A program made the translations under genes and the position numbers. DNA of 64,000 bases from Micavibrio sp. UBA6139 (lineage in GTDB: Bacteria; Pseudomonadota; Alphaproteobacteria; Micavibrionales; Micavibrionaceae), in contig DIVF01000006.1 of assembly GCA_002423285.1 (NCBI GenBank), positions 1 through 64,000 of the forward strand, read 5' to 3'. Under the pieces are notes generated by a model, which saw only the letters and a program-made list of their open reading frames with translations, ran no database searches and was not told the origin of the DNA. How positions within the stretch are numbered: the first letter of the stretch is position 1; each line of letters opens with the position of its first letter. Below are positions 24,433-33,736 of the stretch, piece by piece.

Positions 24433-25116
24433 CTAGCGCTCAATCAGAGTACGATAGTAAACAAACGGACCACCTGCACCAGACTGGAAACAGGCAAAAG
24501 GGTGTTTTTGCATTGGCAACACGGGGGCAGACGCCGACAAATCAAGCTCCCGCATACTTTGTACATAAAATGGCGATAGAGCTTTATTCATAAGAGGAAT
24601 TCCATCTATGCCATTTTCTGCGTTCTGCTGTCGGCAAACAACCTCACTAACCCCAGGCAAGTACGCGACTAATTCTGCTGCATCCGTTCCAATTCCATCG
24701 ATATTCAAGGCCATATTAAAAAACCACGTTCCCATCTGACCGTTCGCCATAAAATGCGCAGGAGCATTTTTGAAAATAACACCCCCTCCCTCACGAAGGA
24801 AAACACCGGTCGCGCGGTCTTGAAAAATCGAAAAATCCTCTGGACGATCGAATCTAAGATCTTCGACTCGAATTCCTTTTATTATCATGCGAATAACTGA
24901 AGTTCGTACACCTGCTGGATATCGAACAATATCTTCGGAATCAAGAGGATGCATAAAGCTGCTCTCATTTTCCGGTTGACCATACGCCGCCCCTATAAAT
25001 AGAGAGCAAGAAATCAATATAAACATGCAACAAAAAAACCATCCTACATAAGAATAGCAATTTACTGCAAACCCATTCGTCTCTAATATTTCTTTTGTAA
25101 AAAATACCTTATTCAT
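24433..25116 (-). CDS. Membrane-anchored or exported protein, unknown
   Basis: 227 residues. A hydrophobic N-terminal segment (YVGWFFCCMFILISCSLFIGAA) ends in a possible cleavage site AAYG. The extracytoplasmic part has the segment GIGTDAAELVAYLPGVSEVVC, and the end reads CFQSGAGGPFVYYRTLIER. That last element resembles the ends of pilin-like proteins of some alphaproteobacteria, but the N-terminus is not a prepilin leader, so this is weak. GAGG precedes the ATG. The gene is more AT-rich than its neighbours, which may indicate transfer. Confidence 0.6.
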   Translation of the reverse strand: MNKVFFTKEILETNGFAVNCYSYVGWFFCCMFILISCSLFIGAAYGQPENESSFMHPLDSEDIVRYPAGVRTSVIRMIIKGIRVEDLRFDRPEDFSIFQDRATGVFLREGGGVIFKNAPAHFMANGQMGTWFFNMALNIDGIGTDAAELVAYLPGVSEVVCRQQNAENGIDGIPLMNKALSPFYVQSMRELDLSASAPVLPMQKHPFACFQSGAGGPFVYYRTLIER

Positions 25117-25205
25117 TCAAAACCTCATAAAATCACAACGAACGTTTCTCAACGTCCGCCGTGAAATAATAGCGACCCAATACAGTAAATGATCGCGCCC
25201 TGAAT

Positions 25206-26666
25206 CTACTCCCCCTGCGCCGCCGTATAGCCAGCTTTGCCATCAAAATTGTACAAATGCTCAACTTTAATGAAGTCGATTTTGCCGGTGCAGAATTTAT
25301 TCAGCTGGGCGATGATTTGTTCGTGGGACAGGCCAGTGCTTGTGCCTTTTAAACGCATCCGCCAGTGATCGGTGCAGAAGGTTTCGGGCAAGCCGTTTGG
25401 CCAGACTTTTGTGCCACGGTTGTCGATGGATTCCAGTGTCAAACCATCAACGATCAAGGGCTGAATAATACCGGCCAGTGCCGCGCCACCATTGGTGCCT
25501 GCGGCGCAGTCCCAGTTGACGAAGATATCAACGCCGACCAGATCCTTGACCTGATTGACCCTTGCTTTCAGTGGCGGCATTTTCATGCCACCGGCGACGG
25601 AACCTTGATAGCTGACGGGGCGCAATTTGTCAGGCGTTGCGCCAAGGCGTTCGATCACGGCCTTTGAGAAACCATCGGTGCCTACTTTTTCAATGCTACG
25701 GCCCAGACGGAAAATATCGCCGGTGTGGATACCGTCTTCAATGGTTTTTAGCCATGCATTATGAACACGTTCCGCGACATTATTCTGACCGATATGGGTC
25801 AGCATCATGATGGAGCCGAGCAGCAAGCCAGATGGGTTGGCAATGCCTTTGCCCGCGATGTCGGGCGCAGAACCGTGAATGGCTTCGAACATCCCAAAAT
25901 CAGACCCAATATTGGATGAACCACCAAGACCAACCGACCCGGTAATTTCAGCGGCAATGTCAGAAATGATATCGCCGTAGAGGTTTTCGGTGACAATCAC
26001 ATCAAACTGGTGCGGTTGCACAGCAACCTTGGCGGAGCCAATATCAATGATCATGTAGGTTTTTTCGATCTCTGGATATTCTTCGCCGATTTCATCAAAG
26101 ACGCGGCGGAACAAGCCATCCGCCATCTTCATGATGTTATCCTTGGCCATGCAGGTGACTTTTTTACGGCCATTGGTGCGGGCATATTCGAAGGCATACC
26201 GTACAATACGCTCACAGCCAGGACGGGTGATGATCTTGACGCTTTCAACGGCGTCTTGTGTGTGACGATATTCAATGCCGCCATATAAATCTTCTTCGTT
26301 TTCACGAACGATCACCACATCCATGTTTGGATGATGTGTATCAACATAAGGGGCATAGGAAACGCAAGGGCGCACATTGGCAAACAGACCCAATTGTTTG
26401 CGCACCGTCACGTTCAACGATTTAAACCCACCGCCCTGTGGCGTGGTGATCGGTGATTTCAGGAAAACGCGCGTCCGGCGCAATGAATCCCAAGATGAAT
26501 CTTCAATGCCGCTTTTGAAGCCGCGGTCAAAGACCGCCTTGCCGATTTCAATTTCTTCGATTTTCAGGGCAGCACCAGCCGCGTCCAGAATATTCAGTGT
26601 CGCATCCATAATTTCCGGGCCGATGCCGTCGCCGCGTGCAACCGTGATGGGGGTTTTGTTGGTCAT
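25206..26666 (-). CDS. icd: Isocitrate dehydrogenase (NADP), long Rickettsia-type form
   Basis: 486 residues. The N-terminal two thirds are the isocitrate/isopropylmalate dehydrogenase fold: VARGDGIGPEIMDATL, FLKSPITTPQGGGFKSLNVTVRK, VIVRENEEDLYGG, FDVIVTENLYGDIISD and MFEAIHGSAPDIAGKGIANP. The extra C-terminal ~150 residues (from PVSYQGSVAGGMKMPPLKARVNQ) are typical of the longer form seen in Rickettsia and some alphaproteobacteria. It oxidatively decarboxylates isocitrate to 2-oxoglutarate. AAGGATATC precedes the ATG. Monocistronic. Confidence 0.93.
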   Translation of the reverse strand: MTNKTPITVARGDGIGPEIMDATLNILDAAGAALKIEEIEIGKAVFDRGFKSGIEDSSWDSLRRTRVFLKSPITTPQGGGFKSLNVTVRKQLGLFANVRPCVSYAPYVDTHHPNMDVVIVRENEEDLYGGIEYRHTQDAVESVKIITRPGCERIVRYAFEYARTNGRKKVTCMAKDNIMKMADGLFRRVFDEIGEEYPEIEKTYMIIDIGSAKVAVQPHQFDVIVTENLYGDIISDIAAEITGSVGLGGSSNIGSDFGMFEAIHGSAPDIAGKGIANPSGLLLGSIMMLTHIGQNNVAERVHNAWLKTIEDGIHTGDIFRLGRSIEKVGTDGFSKAVIERLGATPDKLRPVSYQGSVAGGMKMPPLKARVNQVKDLVGVDIFVNWDCAAGTNGGAALAGIIQPLIVDGLTLESIDNRGTKVWPNGLPETFCTDHWRMRLKGTSTGLSHEQIIAQLNKFCTGKIDFIKVEHLYNFDGKAGYTAAQGE

Positions 26667-26720
26667 GGGAGATATCCTTGGGAGAGGGAGAGAATTACAC
26701 TATGCGCAGTCTATCTGAAA

Positions 26721-26760
26721 TTAAGGGTTTTGGAGAAAATTTTATCTCCAAAACCCTTAA
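26721..26760 (-). terminator. Perfect 16-bp inverted repeat after nhaA
   Basis: TTAAGGGTTTTGGAGA (26721-26736) is perfectly repeated in inverse at 26745-26760, with an 8-nt A/T loop. On the minus strand it follows the nhaA stop by about 33 nt and is followed by a TTAATTT stretch, so it most likely terminates nhaA. Confidence 0.7.
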
Positions 26761-26792
26761 ATTATAGTCCAAAAACCTTTGCCGATCCGGTT

Positions 26793-28106
26793 TTAGTTAT
26801 CGGTTTTTTCATCCTTTTTGCCAAACAAGAAATCGACCTGCTGGGTCATCAGATTCACGAAAGTTTCGTTTGGCTGATCGGCGGTCGGGTTGGATGCATA
26901 GCGCAAGAACATATACCCCAAAACCGCGGCAATCACAGACCCAGTCAACACACCAAGGCGAATATCGGCCTGAAGTGAGATATCTGTAAATGCCAGACCA
27001 CCGATAAAGAGCGACATCGTAAAACCAATAGCGCATAAAATCGACATGCCAAAAATATGACGATAGTTTGCACCTTCCGGCATAGGCGATAATTTAAACC
27101 GGACCGCCAGAAAGATCACCGTAAAAATCCCCAGCGGTTTGCCCAGCAACAACCCGGCCCAGATCCCCATGGCAACCGGATCGGTGAAACTCTCAAGCCC
27201 CATCCCCGTGAACGGAACACCGGCATTGGCAAACCCAAAGACCGGCAGAACCAAAAAGGCCACCCACGGGTGCAATCCATGTTCCAGACGTTTCAACGGC
27301 GAATGGAAACGCTCACGCTTGGATTGCAACGGAATAAAGAGCGCCGTGATTACCCCCGCCAACGTGGCATGCAACCCAGACTGTAAAATCGCCACCCACA
27401 GGAACACCCCAAAGATAATATAAGGGGCACTGGACGTGACGTTTCTACGATTCAGGGTGAATAAAATAACCAAGGCAAACGCAGCCCCATAAAGCGGCTC
27501 AACATGGAATCCATGGCCATAAAACAAGGCGATGATAACAATCGCGCCCAAATCATCAATGACCGCAATGGCCATCAACAAAATCTTAACCGACATCGGC
27601 ACGCGGCTACCCAGCATACCAACCACGCACAACGCAAAGGCAATATCGGTAGCAGCCGGAATCGCCCAGCCATGTATCGTCTCAGGGGAGTCTTTATTTA
27701 TAAAGAGATAGATAAGTGCCGGGACAACAACCCCACCAATCGCAGCCAGAAACGGCAGCACCGCACGTTCACGGCTGGATAATTCCCCCTCAACCAATTC
27801 ACGTTTTATTTCCAAACCAACCAGCAGGAAAAAGATCGCCATGACCCCGTCATTGATCCACAGCAAAATTGATTTGTCTAATTCAGCGTCATACCCCTGC
27901 GTCGACATAAAACCGATGCTGAAATTAATATTGTTCAACGCATAATCATAAATGCCGTACAAAAACGGAATATTCGCAATCACCAGCGCCAAAGCGGATG
28001 CCAGAATTAAAACAATCCCGCCTGCCGTTGTTGTTTGAAAAAAATCCTGCAACATCGAAACAAGGGTTCGTTCGGTTTTGCGGCGATTAGGGCGGAGATC
28101 TTCCAT
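26793..28106 (-). CDS. nhaA: Na+/H+ antiporter NhaA
   Basis: 437 residues from ATG 28106 (MEDLRPNRRKTERTLVSM), preceded by CAAGGACC; the longer frame upstream would run into the divergent deoA promoter. Family signatures are FFLLVGLEIKRELVEGELSS, PAATDIAFALCVVGMLGSRVP (with the conserved Asp) and AIAVIDDLGAIVIIALFY (the paired aspartates of ion exchange). About 12 membrane helices. It exchanges sodium for protons in pH and salt homeostasis. Confidence 0.95.
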   Translation of the reverse strand: MEDLRPNRRKTERTLVSMLQDFFQTTTAGGIVLILASALALVIANIPFLYGIYDYALNNINFSIGFMSTQGYDAELDKSILLWINDGVMAIFFLLVGLEIKRELVEGELSSRERAVLPFLAAIGGVVVPALIYLFINKDSPETIHGWAIPAATDIAFALCVVGMLGSRVPMSVKILLMAIAVIDDLGAIVIIALFYGHGFHVEPLYGAAFALVILFTLNRRNVTSSAPYIIFGVFLWVAILQSGLHATLAGVITALFIPLQSKRERFHSPLKRLEHGLHPWVAFLVLPVFGFANAGVPFTGMGLESFTDPVAMGIWAGLLLGKPLGIFTVIFLAVRFKLSPMPEGANYRHIFGMSILCAIGFTMSLFIGGLAFTDISLQADIRLGVLTGSVIAAVLGYMFLRYASNPTADQPNETFVNLMTQQVDFLFGKKDEKTDN

Positions 28107-28213
28107 AATCAAGGTCCTTGGCGAAGGGGTGAAAATTCTGTAAACACATACGATACCGGAAGATAATAGTTCATTCCGGGCGCACATAAAATGCAAAACG
28201 GGTGAGACCAGCC

Positions 28214-29542
28214 ATGCTGACACAAGAAATTATCATACGCCGCCGCGAAAAACTGCCGCTCTCCGCCGATAATATTAAACAATTTATCAATGGCATCGTG
28301 GATGGCAGCGTTGGTGAGGGCCAAGTCGCCGCATTTTGTATGACAGCCTGCCTCAACCCCCTCTCCCGCGAAGAACGTGTCGCCCTGACCCTCGCCATGG
28401 CGCATTCTGGCATTACCCTCGATTGGTCGGCGGATGATCTGGGTGGCCCGGTTTTGGATAAACACTCAACGGGCGGTGTTGGCGATAAAGTCAGCCTGAT
28501 GCTGGCCCCGATGATTGCCGCATGCGGCGGATATGTACCGATGTTATCAGGCCGGGGGCTTGGTCACACCGGCGGCACGCTTGATAAAATGGATTCCATT
28601 CCCGGCTATGTCAGCCAACCTGATCTGCCCACCATAAAACGCGTGGTCAAATCATGCGGCGCGGCGATTATTGGCGCAACCAAGGATCTGGCACCTGCCG
28701 ACCGCACCATGTACGCCATTCGCGATGTGACCGGCACGGTGGAAAGCCTTGATTTGATTACCGCCTCGATCCTGTCCAAAAAAATGGCGGCTGGTCTTTC
28801 GGGTCTGGCGATGGATGTGAAATTTGGCTCTGGTGCGTTTATGCAGGATTATGGCGATGCGCGCGCACTGGCCGACAGCATTGTCGGTGTCGCCAATGGC
28901 GGTGGCCTGCCCTGCACCGCCCTTATGACTGACATGAATCAAGCGCTGGGCCGCACGGCTGGCAACGCCGTTGAGGTCCGTGAAGCCATTCAGTTCCTGC
29001 GCAATGAAAATATCGACCTGCGCCTTTATGATGTGACCATTGATTTATGCGCAGAAATGCTGGTTCTGGGTACGCTGGCCAAGGATCTGGAAGATGGCCG
29101 TAAAAAATCCGCCGCCGTTCTGGCCAATGGAATGGCCGCTGAATATTTCGCCCGCATGGTCTCGGCGCTGGGTGGTCCGGCCAATATTATTGAGACATAT
29201 GAGTCAGATTTGAAACTGGCCCCCCTGCACCACGCGGTTTATGCGGGAACGGATGGTGTGGTCAGCGCCATCGATGTCCGGAAACTCGGCTATGCGGTCA
29301 TTGAACTGGACGGCGGCCGCCGCTTGGTGAGCGATAAAGTCGATCACAGCACCGGGCTTGTTGATATTGCGGGCTTGGGCGAAAATGTCGATACAAAAAA
29401 TGCCCCCCTTTGTGTTATCTTGGGCACGGATCAGGCGAAAATTGCCAAGGCAGAACAGCTGGTCCGCGACGCCTTTGTGATTGCGCCCAAGGGAACCGCC
29501 ATCGAAGCAACCCCCGTTTTGCGCGAACGGATTACCGCGTAA
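28214..29542 (+). CDS. deoA: Thymidine phosphorylase
   Basis: 442 residues from ATG 28214 (GGGTGAG lies 8 nt upstream; an in-frame GTG at 28202 is the alternative). Family motifs are the substrate/phosphate sites KHSTGGVGDKVSLMLAP and SGRGLGHTGGTLDKMDSIPGY, plus SILSKKMAAGLSGLAMDVKFGSGAFM. It splits thymidine (and deoxyuridine) with phosphate in nucleoside salvage. It is divergent from nhaA and followed after 13 nt by a transporter gene. Confidence 0.94.
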   Translation: MLTQEIIIRRREKLPLSADNIKQFINGIVDGSVGEGQVAAFCMTACLNPLSREERVALTLAMAHSGITLDWSADDLGGPVLDKHSTGGVGDKVSLMLAPMIAACGGYVPMLSGRGLGHTGGTLDKMDSIPGYVSQPDLPTIKRVVKSCGAAIIGATKDLAPADRTMYAIRDVTGTVESLDLITASILSKKMAAGLSGLAMDVKFGSGAFMQDYGDARALADSIVGVANGGGLPCTALMTDMNQALGRTAGNAVEVREAIQFLRNENIDLRLYDVTIDLCAEMLVLGTLAKDLEDGRKKSAAVLANGMAAEYFARMVSALGGPANIIETYESDLKLAPLHHAVYAGTDGVVSAIDVRKLGYAVIELDGGRRLVSDKVDHSTGLVDIAGLGENVDTKNAPLCVILGTDQAKIAKAEQLVRDAFVIAPKGTAIEATPVLRERITA

Positions 29543-29555
29543 GACCCATTTAAAA

Positions 29556-30467
29556 ATGTCATCGCCGTTTCGTGAATCGCTAGATGCGATTTTACTCGCC
29601 TGTTTTGGATGGTTCTTGTATTGCGTGTGTGACGCCATATCAAAATGGCTGGCAATGGGATATTCCGCCTATGAAATTTTAAGCGTCAGCAGCCTGACCG
29701 GTTTGGTCCTGTGCAGCGTGTGGATTTACTTTCATCACGGCTGGCAAGGCTTCAATACAAAAAAGCTCCCCTGGTATATTGGCCGTGGCATTGCCCAGAC
29801 GGGATCTTCTTTCCTGGTCATTAAATCGCTGGCCCATATTCCGATGGCTGATTTTTACGGAATTATCTTTTTAACGCCGATGGTGACCACCTTGCTGGCC
29901 ACGGTGTTTTTACAGGAAAAGATTGGCATATACCGCATTGCCGCGATTGCCGTTGGCTTTATCGGCGTTTTGATTATCGCCGGGCCTTCCTTCGCCAGTC
30001 ACAATATTGGTTATCTGTACGCGCTGCTCGCGGTTGGCTTTGCCAGCGTGGGGGCGATTTGTGTTCGCAAGATTGGCCGCGAAACAATTCCGGTGCGCTA
30101 CGCATTCTTTCCCTTCCTGATCTGCACGATTATTTTTCTGCCGCTGGCATTATATGAAGGCATGGAAATGCCCACAAATGTTCTGGATGCATCACTGATG
30201 ATCCTTTACGCGCCGATAGCCTTGATTGGCATTCTCACCTACTCCACCGGCTTTTCACGCGCGCGTGATACAGCCATGATCGCACCCTTTCATTACACCC
30301 AGATGATCTGGGGTGTGATGTTTGGCTATGTCATCTTTGGTGATGTGCCGCCGATGACAACGTTCTTTGGCGCGTTGCTGATCATCGCAGCCGGCCTGAT
30401 GGTTTTGTGGCGGGAACACCTGCTTCACAAGAACATTGCTGCTAGAGCACAAAAGACTCCCATTTAG
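29556..30467 (+). CDS. EamA/DMT-family transporter
   Basis: 303 residues with ten predicted membrane segments in two EamA halves; the first ends with PMADFYGIIFLTPMVTTLLA followed by FLQEKIGIYRIAAIAVGFIG. The start at 29556 (MSSPFRESLDAILLAC) lies 13 nt after the deoA stop. Drug/metabolite transporters export small molecules; the substrate cannot be read from sequence, and a nucleoside-related role is only hinted at by its position after deoA. Confidence 0.85.
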   Translation: MSSPFRESLDAILLACFGWFLYCVCDAISKWLAMGYSAYEILSVSSLTGLVLCSVWIYFHHGWQGFNTKKLPWYIGRGIAQTGSSFLVIKSLAHIPMADFYGIIFLTPMVTTLLATVFLQEKIGIYRIAAIAVGFIGVLIIAGPSFASHNIGYLYALLAVGFASVGAICVRKIGRETIPVRYAFFPFLICTIIFLPLALYEGMEMPTNVLDASLMILYAPIALIGILTYSTGFSRARDTAMIAPFHYTQMIWGVMFGYVIFGDVPPMTTFFGALLIIAAGLMVLWREHLLHKNIAARAQKTPI

Positions 30468-30510
30468 AATCCGGCTATGCTAATATACTAATATACCTTC
30501 TGAATCATTG

Positions 30511-30640
30511 GGTTAGGTGCAAAGTTATCACCCACCTATGCTTTAGAGCAGGTCAGGAACTTAAGTGGGCGGATCCATTAGATTTTTCTTATATCCCTCA
30601 CCTGACCCGAAGGTTAGTGCGTCATAAAGGCGCACCACAA
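30511..30640 (+). promoter_or_regulatory. Multi-hairpin leader upstream of small gene
   Basis: The 229-bp gap before the 77-residue gene holds three plus-strand hairpins: TAGGTG/CACCTA (30514/30533), GGTCAGG/CCTGACC (30551/30601, with a 43-nt loop) and GTGCG/CGCAC (30617/30631). No ORF is present. It could be a structured 5' leader or a small RNA; I recognise no known riboswitch class. Confidence 0.35.
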
Positions 30641-30696
30641 AGTTCAAAAATGCGCTGCGTACACCGGAAACAACATGAAACAAGGGTGAGCAAAAA

Positions 30697-30930
30697 ATGA
30701 GCGATTACTCAGATGACACCGCGGATGAAACAGGAGAAGGCAAAATTTCTGCCCTCAACATCCTCCATGAAATTGGCATCCGTTTGGTGCCAGAAAAACC
30801 AACATCCGCCATGTGCCAAGTCGGCAGCATGATTGGTGATATCGATGTTGAAACCGTCCGCCGCGTGTATCACGCGATGCTGGTGGCTGCATCAGAAGCC
30901 TCTCTGCACGGCGATAACGTCTTGAACTGA
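30697..30930 (+). CDS. Small acidic protein, unknown
   Basis: 77 residues: an acidic start (MSDYSDDTADETGEGK) and a helical body (ISALNILHEIGIRLVPEKPT; DVETVRRVYHAMLVAASEAS). The ATG is preceded by CAAGGGTGAGC. No family recognised. It is convergent with the holin gene, 3 nt away, and preceded by the hairpin leader; it may or may not belong with the phage-like cluster. Confidence 0.5.
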   Translation: MSDYSDDTADETGEGKISALNILHEIGIRLVPEKPTSAMCQVGSMIGDIDVETVRRVYHAMLVAASEASLHGDNVLN

Positions 30931-30933
30931 TTT

Positions 30934-31512
30934 TCAGGAATTAAAGTTTTCCGTTCGAACAACTTTTGGAACGGGGACAGGCTGGATTGATCTTTCTTTC
31001 AGAACAGGCATCGGTAAATACCCGGTGCCTGTTCTTTTTTCTTCACTACGCTTATAAAAATAAATCCCCATGACCGATAACCCCATCGCCCAGATGGCGG
31101 CCAAGGCGTCCATGGCACTCAACACGCTCAACGCCGCTTCGGTACGAAAGACGATGATATAAGCCAAACCCGTCATTTGCAGCGTCCAGGTCAAGGCCAT
31201 CAGATAGCCAAATGTGGGCCGCATGCGGCGGACATAGATATCCTCTGATACGATTTCAGCGCGTAAGGATTGATTGACCTCCGTATAGGCCACTTGCACC
31301 TCTTGCGCCTGTAACCCCGCCATGGCTTCTGCATGGCGGTTGGCTTCGGCCAATTGCTCGGCTGAAATCTGCCCGCGCCCATAGGCATCGGTGACATTGC
31401 CCAAAGATTGTGCCGCCACCCGCGCCGCCGGATGATCCAGGCGCGATAACGCCTCAGATACAATCCCGAGCAGCACCGGCAAACCGGCCTGAATTAAAAG
31501 CGGTGAAACCAT
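30934..31512 (-). CDS. Holin-like protein, GTA_holin_3TM type
   Basis: 192 residues from ATG 31512 (MVSPLLIQAGLPVLLGIVSE; AAGGGAT ribosome site). A hydrophobic start is followed by a polar helical middle, then RRMRPTFGYLMALTWTLQMTG and two further membrane helices. This R-P-containing layout resembles the family named for gene-transfer-agent release holins (formerly DUF3154); the assignment is from memory of the family. It would permeabilise the inner membrane so the adjacent SleB endolysin reaches the wall. Last gene of the cluster, 5 nt after the endolysin gene. Confidence 0.6.
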   Translation of the reverse strand: MVSPLLIQAGLPVLLGIVSEALSRLDHPAARVAAQSLGNVTDAYGRGQISAEQLAEANRHAEAMAGLQAQEVQVAYTEVNQSLRAEIVSEDIYVRRMRPTFGYLMALTWTLQMTGLAYIIVFRTEAALSVLSAMDALAAIWAMGLSVMGIYFYKRSEEKRTGTGYLPMPVLKERSIQPVPVPKVVRTENFNS

Positions 31513-31517
31513 GATGA

Positions 31518-31931
31518 TTATCCCTTCAAACAATAAAAAATGTGACGGCCCAGAACGGCTGTTGGTTTTTCGTTTCGGGCCCATGGCGGATTGATTCCGG
31601 CCGCATGGTAATGCGTGGCCCCATTGGTCGGGTCGGTCAGCGCCCCAATCACCGCCCGGCGTGCAAGGCGCAGGGCCGTGGCAAAATGAATATCCCGGTC
31701 ATCCACCACCTTTAATTTTTCAAAATTGGGGTCGTCCTTGTTCCAACAACTGAATTGATAGGATTTTTTGCAAATTCCCTGCACAGTATTGCCCCACCAG
31801 AACCCGCCCGATTTTTCCGCCATTTTTAAACGGTTGAGGATGACCGCCGCCACGGCATGCATCCCCATAGAACCTTCCCCCCGCGCTTCACCCCACAAGG
31901 TCCGTGCCAGGACATCGATATCGTCATTCAT
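31518..31931 (-). CDS. Cell wall hydrolase SleB-type endolysin
   Basis: 137 residues, essentially one Hydrolase_2/SleB domain: LARTLWGEARGEGSMGMHAVAAVILNR at the N-terminus with the catalytic Glu in WGEARGEG, then FSCWNKDDPN, and THYHAAGINPPWARNEK..GRHIFY at the end. It cleaves peptidoglycan glycan strands. No signal peptide, so it depends on the neighbouring holin, as expected for a lysis gene. AAAGGAATAG precedes the ATG. Confidence 0.88.
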   Translation of the reverse strand: MNDDIDVLARTLWGEARGEGSMGMHAVAAVILNRLKMAEKSGGFWWGNTVQGICKKSYQFSCWNKDDPNFEKLKVVDDRDIHFATALRLARRAVIGALTDPTNGATHYHAAGINPPWARNEKPTAVLGRHIFYCLKG

Positions 31932-31933
31932 CT

Positions 31934-32251
31934 CTATTCCTTTGCTTTTAAAGATTCAGTCTTAAGTGCCGTCACATCCAGTTTTGATTCAATGCGCAGC
32001 AAATGCCCGACCAGCCGCGATTCCACATCTTTCAAATCACTGATCGCGGCATAGGTTTTGGCGACTTCTAGCTTGAAGGCTGATAAAGCCTCACGCATCT
32101 GGCTGTTCCTTGTTTCGATGACATCACGCAAATGATGATTGGCCTGATCGTGATCGCGCCGCCCCCGCCAGATCATCCAGAACAACCCGCACAGGGCGGG
32201 CAGTTCAATCGCCGTGATCCACCACGCAAGATTGATTGATAATGATTCCAT
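31934..32251 (-). CDS. Membrane-anchored coiled-coil lysis-cassette protein
   Basis: 105 residues with an N-terminal membrane helix (INLAWWITAIELPALCGLFWMIW), then a charged coiled coil (HHLRDVIETRNSQMREALSAF). It sits between the terminase and endolysin genes. Position and topology fit an accessory lysis (spanin- or antiholin-like) protein, but similar small proteins occur in GTA-like clusters without known function. Confidence 0.5.
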   Translation of the reverse strand: MESLSINLAWWITAIELPALCGLFWMIWRGRRDHDQANHHLRDVIETRNSQMREALSAFKLEVAKTYAAISDLKDVESRLVGHLLRIESKLDVTALKTESLKAKE

Positions 32252-32254
32252 CTT

Positions 32255-33736
32255 TTAAACCTCAAAATCTGTCTTGGCCGTATGCACATCGCCGCCCTGC
32301 CAGCTTTGCCGCCCGGTGAAATGACCACTGCGTAAGCGCACAGGCTGCAGGGCAAGCGCCCCCGCCACCGCATCCAGACCATCATCATGCCCCCGCGCCC
32401 CACCGGGTCGCCATTCCTGCATTTCGGTTAAAAACGGCGTTTTCAGGACATCACCGTGCACATGGAGGAGCCTTGCCGCCATCACCGTTTCAAACGCCTC
32501 AATGATCCGTAAATCCTTGGACCGGGAGGCGCTGTGTTCGATGACCGCACACGGCACCCGCGCCTTGCCCAGTTCCCGGCGCAGAATTTGTGGCAAGAAT
32601 TTTCCAATGCCGTTGATTTCAACGGTGATCGATGGCACATGAAACCGCCGCGCCAGATCGCAAACAACGCGGCACTGGGCGGTGGCTTCATCATCAATGC
32701 CGTTGCCCTTCAAATAGGCGACATGATGCAACCAGAATTCTCCCTCTTCATCGGCAAATAAAATTGCCAGAACGCTGCCATCCCCGCCACCAAAGGCCGG
32801 GTCCCAGAATGCCGAGCACGACACCATCTTGCGCCCGGCGATATCCAGGCGGTTGATTTCACGGATCAGATGCAGGCCATCATCGTAATGCAGCAAGAGG
32901 GCCGGGTTTAATCGCCCTTCCGCAATATTCACGGGCTGCAACAACATTTGAGAAGTGAATTTATTAAGCCCCGTTGAACGCTTCATCCGCGCAATATCAT
33001 CAAGGCTGAACCGTTCCGGCCATACGCTCTCCCCCGCATCATTCAACACCGGGATCTTCAGCCGTAAGAACGCATCCAGAAACGCCCGCGTTTCACCGGT
33101 ATCAAGGCGTGGTTGATCGGCATAGATCGTAAACCAGCTATGCGGGGTCCCGACATACAGCATTGTCCCGCCGGGGGTCAGGACAAAATCAAGCTCGCTC
33201 AACACCTCCCGCAAATTGCGGCGTTTTTCTGCGGTGTCGCAGGTATTGGGAACCTCGACATCATCACAGATAATGATATCAGCGCGACTGCCCGTGATAT
33301 TGGAATCAATCCCGCGCGCCATCATCGATGGATCGCGCAGTTCCAAATCACGGTTGACCGTAAAACGCTCCCCCGCCCATTGATCGGCATTGCCGGGTTT
33401 CAAATGCAGGGTTAAGGGATGACGTTCAATAATGCGCCGGACATTGCGGACCATGCGCCGCGCCAGCGTTCCTTCAGCCGCAAGAACAAGGATGCGCAGA
33501 TCGGGGCCCTGATATAAAAGCCACGCCGCGAAGACACCGACAATCGTCGATTTCCCGCACGACCGGAACGCCATCAGCAACAACCGGTGATCCCCCGCCA
33601 TCCACCGTGCCTGTAACCAATCGGCCATGCGTAAATGCACACCCGGCGTGGCCTGTCCCTGAATGCGGTTCCACACGACCAGAAAGAGCCGAAATTCGAT
33701 CGGCCCACTGCTTAAATATTTTGAGGAAGGATTCAT
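32255..33736 (-). CDS. Phage terminase large subunit
   Basis: 493 residues. The ATPase half has a Walker A-like FRSCGKST (residues 57-64), the Walker B stretch ADIIICDDVEV and motif III-like GTMLYVGTPH. The nuclease half shows acidic residues in DPAFGGGDGSVLAILFADEE and the C-terminal HDDGLDAVAGAL. It pumps and cuts DNA during packaging through the portal. Its start overlaps the preceding small gene by 4 nt (ATGA). Both domains look intact, so packaging could be functional. Confidence 0.92.
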   Translation of the reverse strand: MNPSSKYLSSGPIEFRLFLVVWNRIQGQATPGVHLRMADWLQARWMAGDHRLLLMAFRSCGKSTIVGVFAAWLLYQGPDLRILVLAAEGTLARRMVRNVRRIIERHPLTLHLKPGNADQWAGERFTVNRDLELRDPSMMARGIDSNITGSRADIIICDDVEVPNTCDTAEKRRNLREVLSELDFVLTPGGTMLYVGTPHSWFTIYADQPRLDTGETRAFLDAFLRLKIPVLNDAGESVWPERFSLDDIARMKRSTGLNKFTSQMLLQPVNIAEGRLNPALLLHYDDGLHLIREINRLDIAGRKMVSCSAFWDPAFGGGDGSVLAILFADEEGEFWLHHVAYLKGNGIDDEATAQCRVVCDLARRFHVPSITVEINGIGKFLPQILRRELGKARVPCAVIEHSASRSKDLRIIEAFETVMAARLLHVHGDVLKTPFLTEMQEWRPGGARGHDDGLDAVAGALALQPVRLRSGHFTGRQSWQGGDVHTAKTDFEV

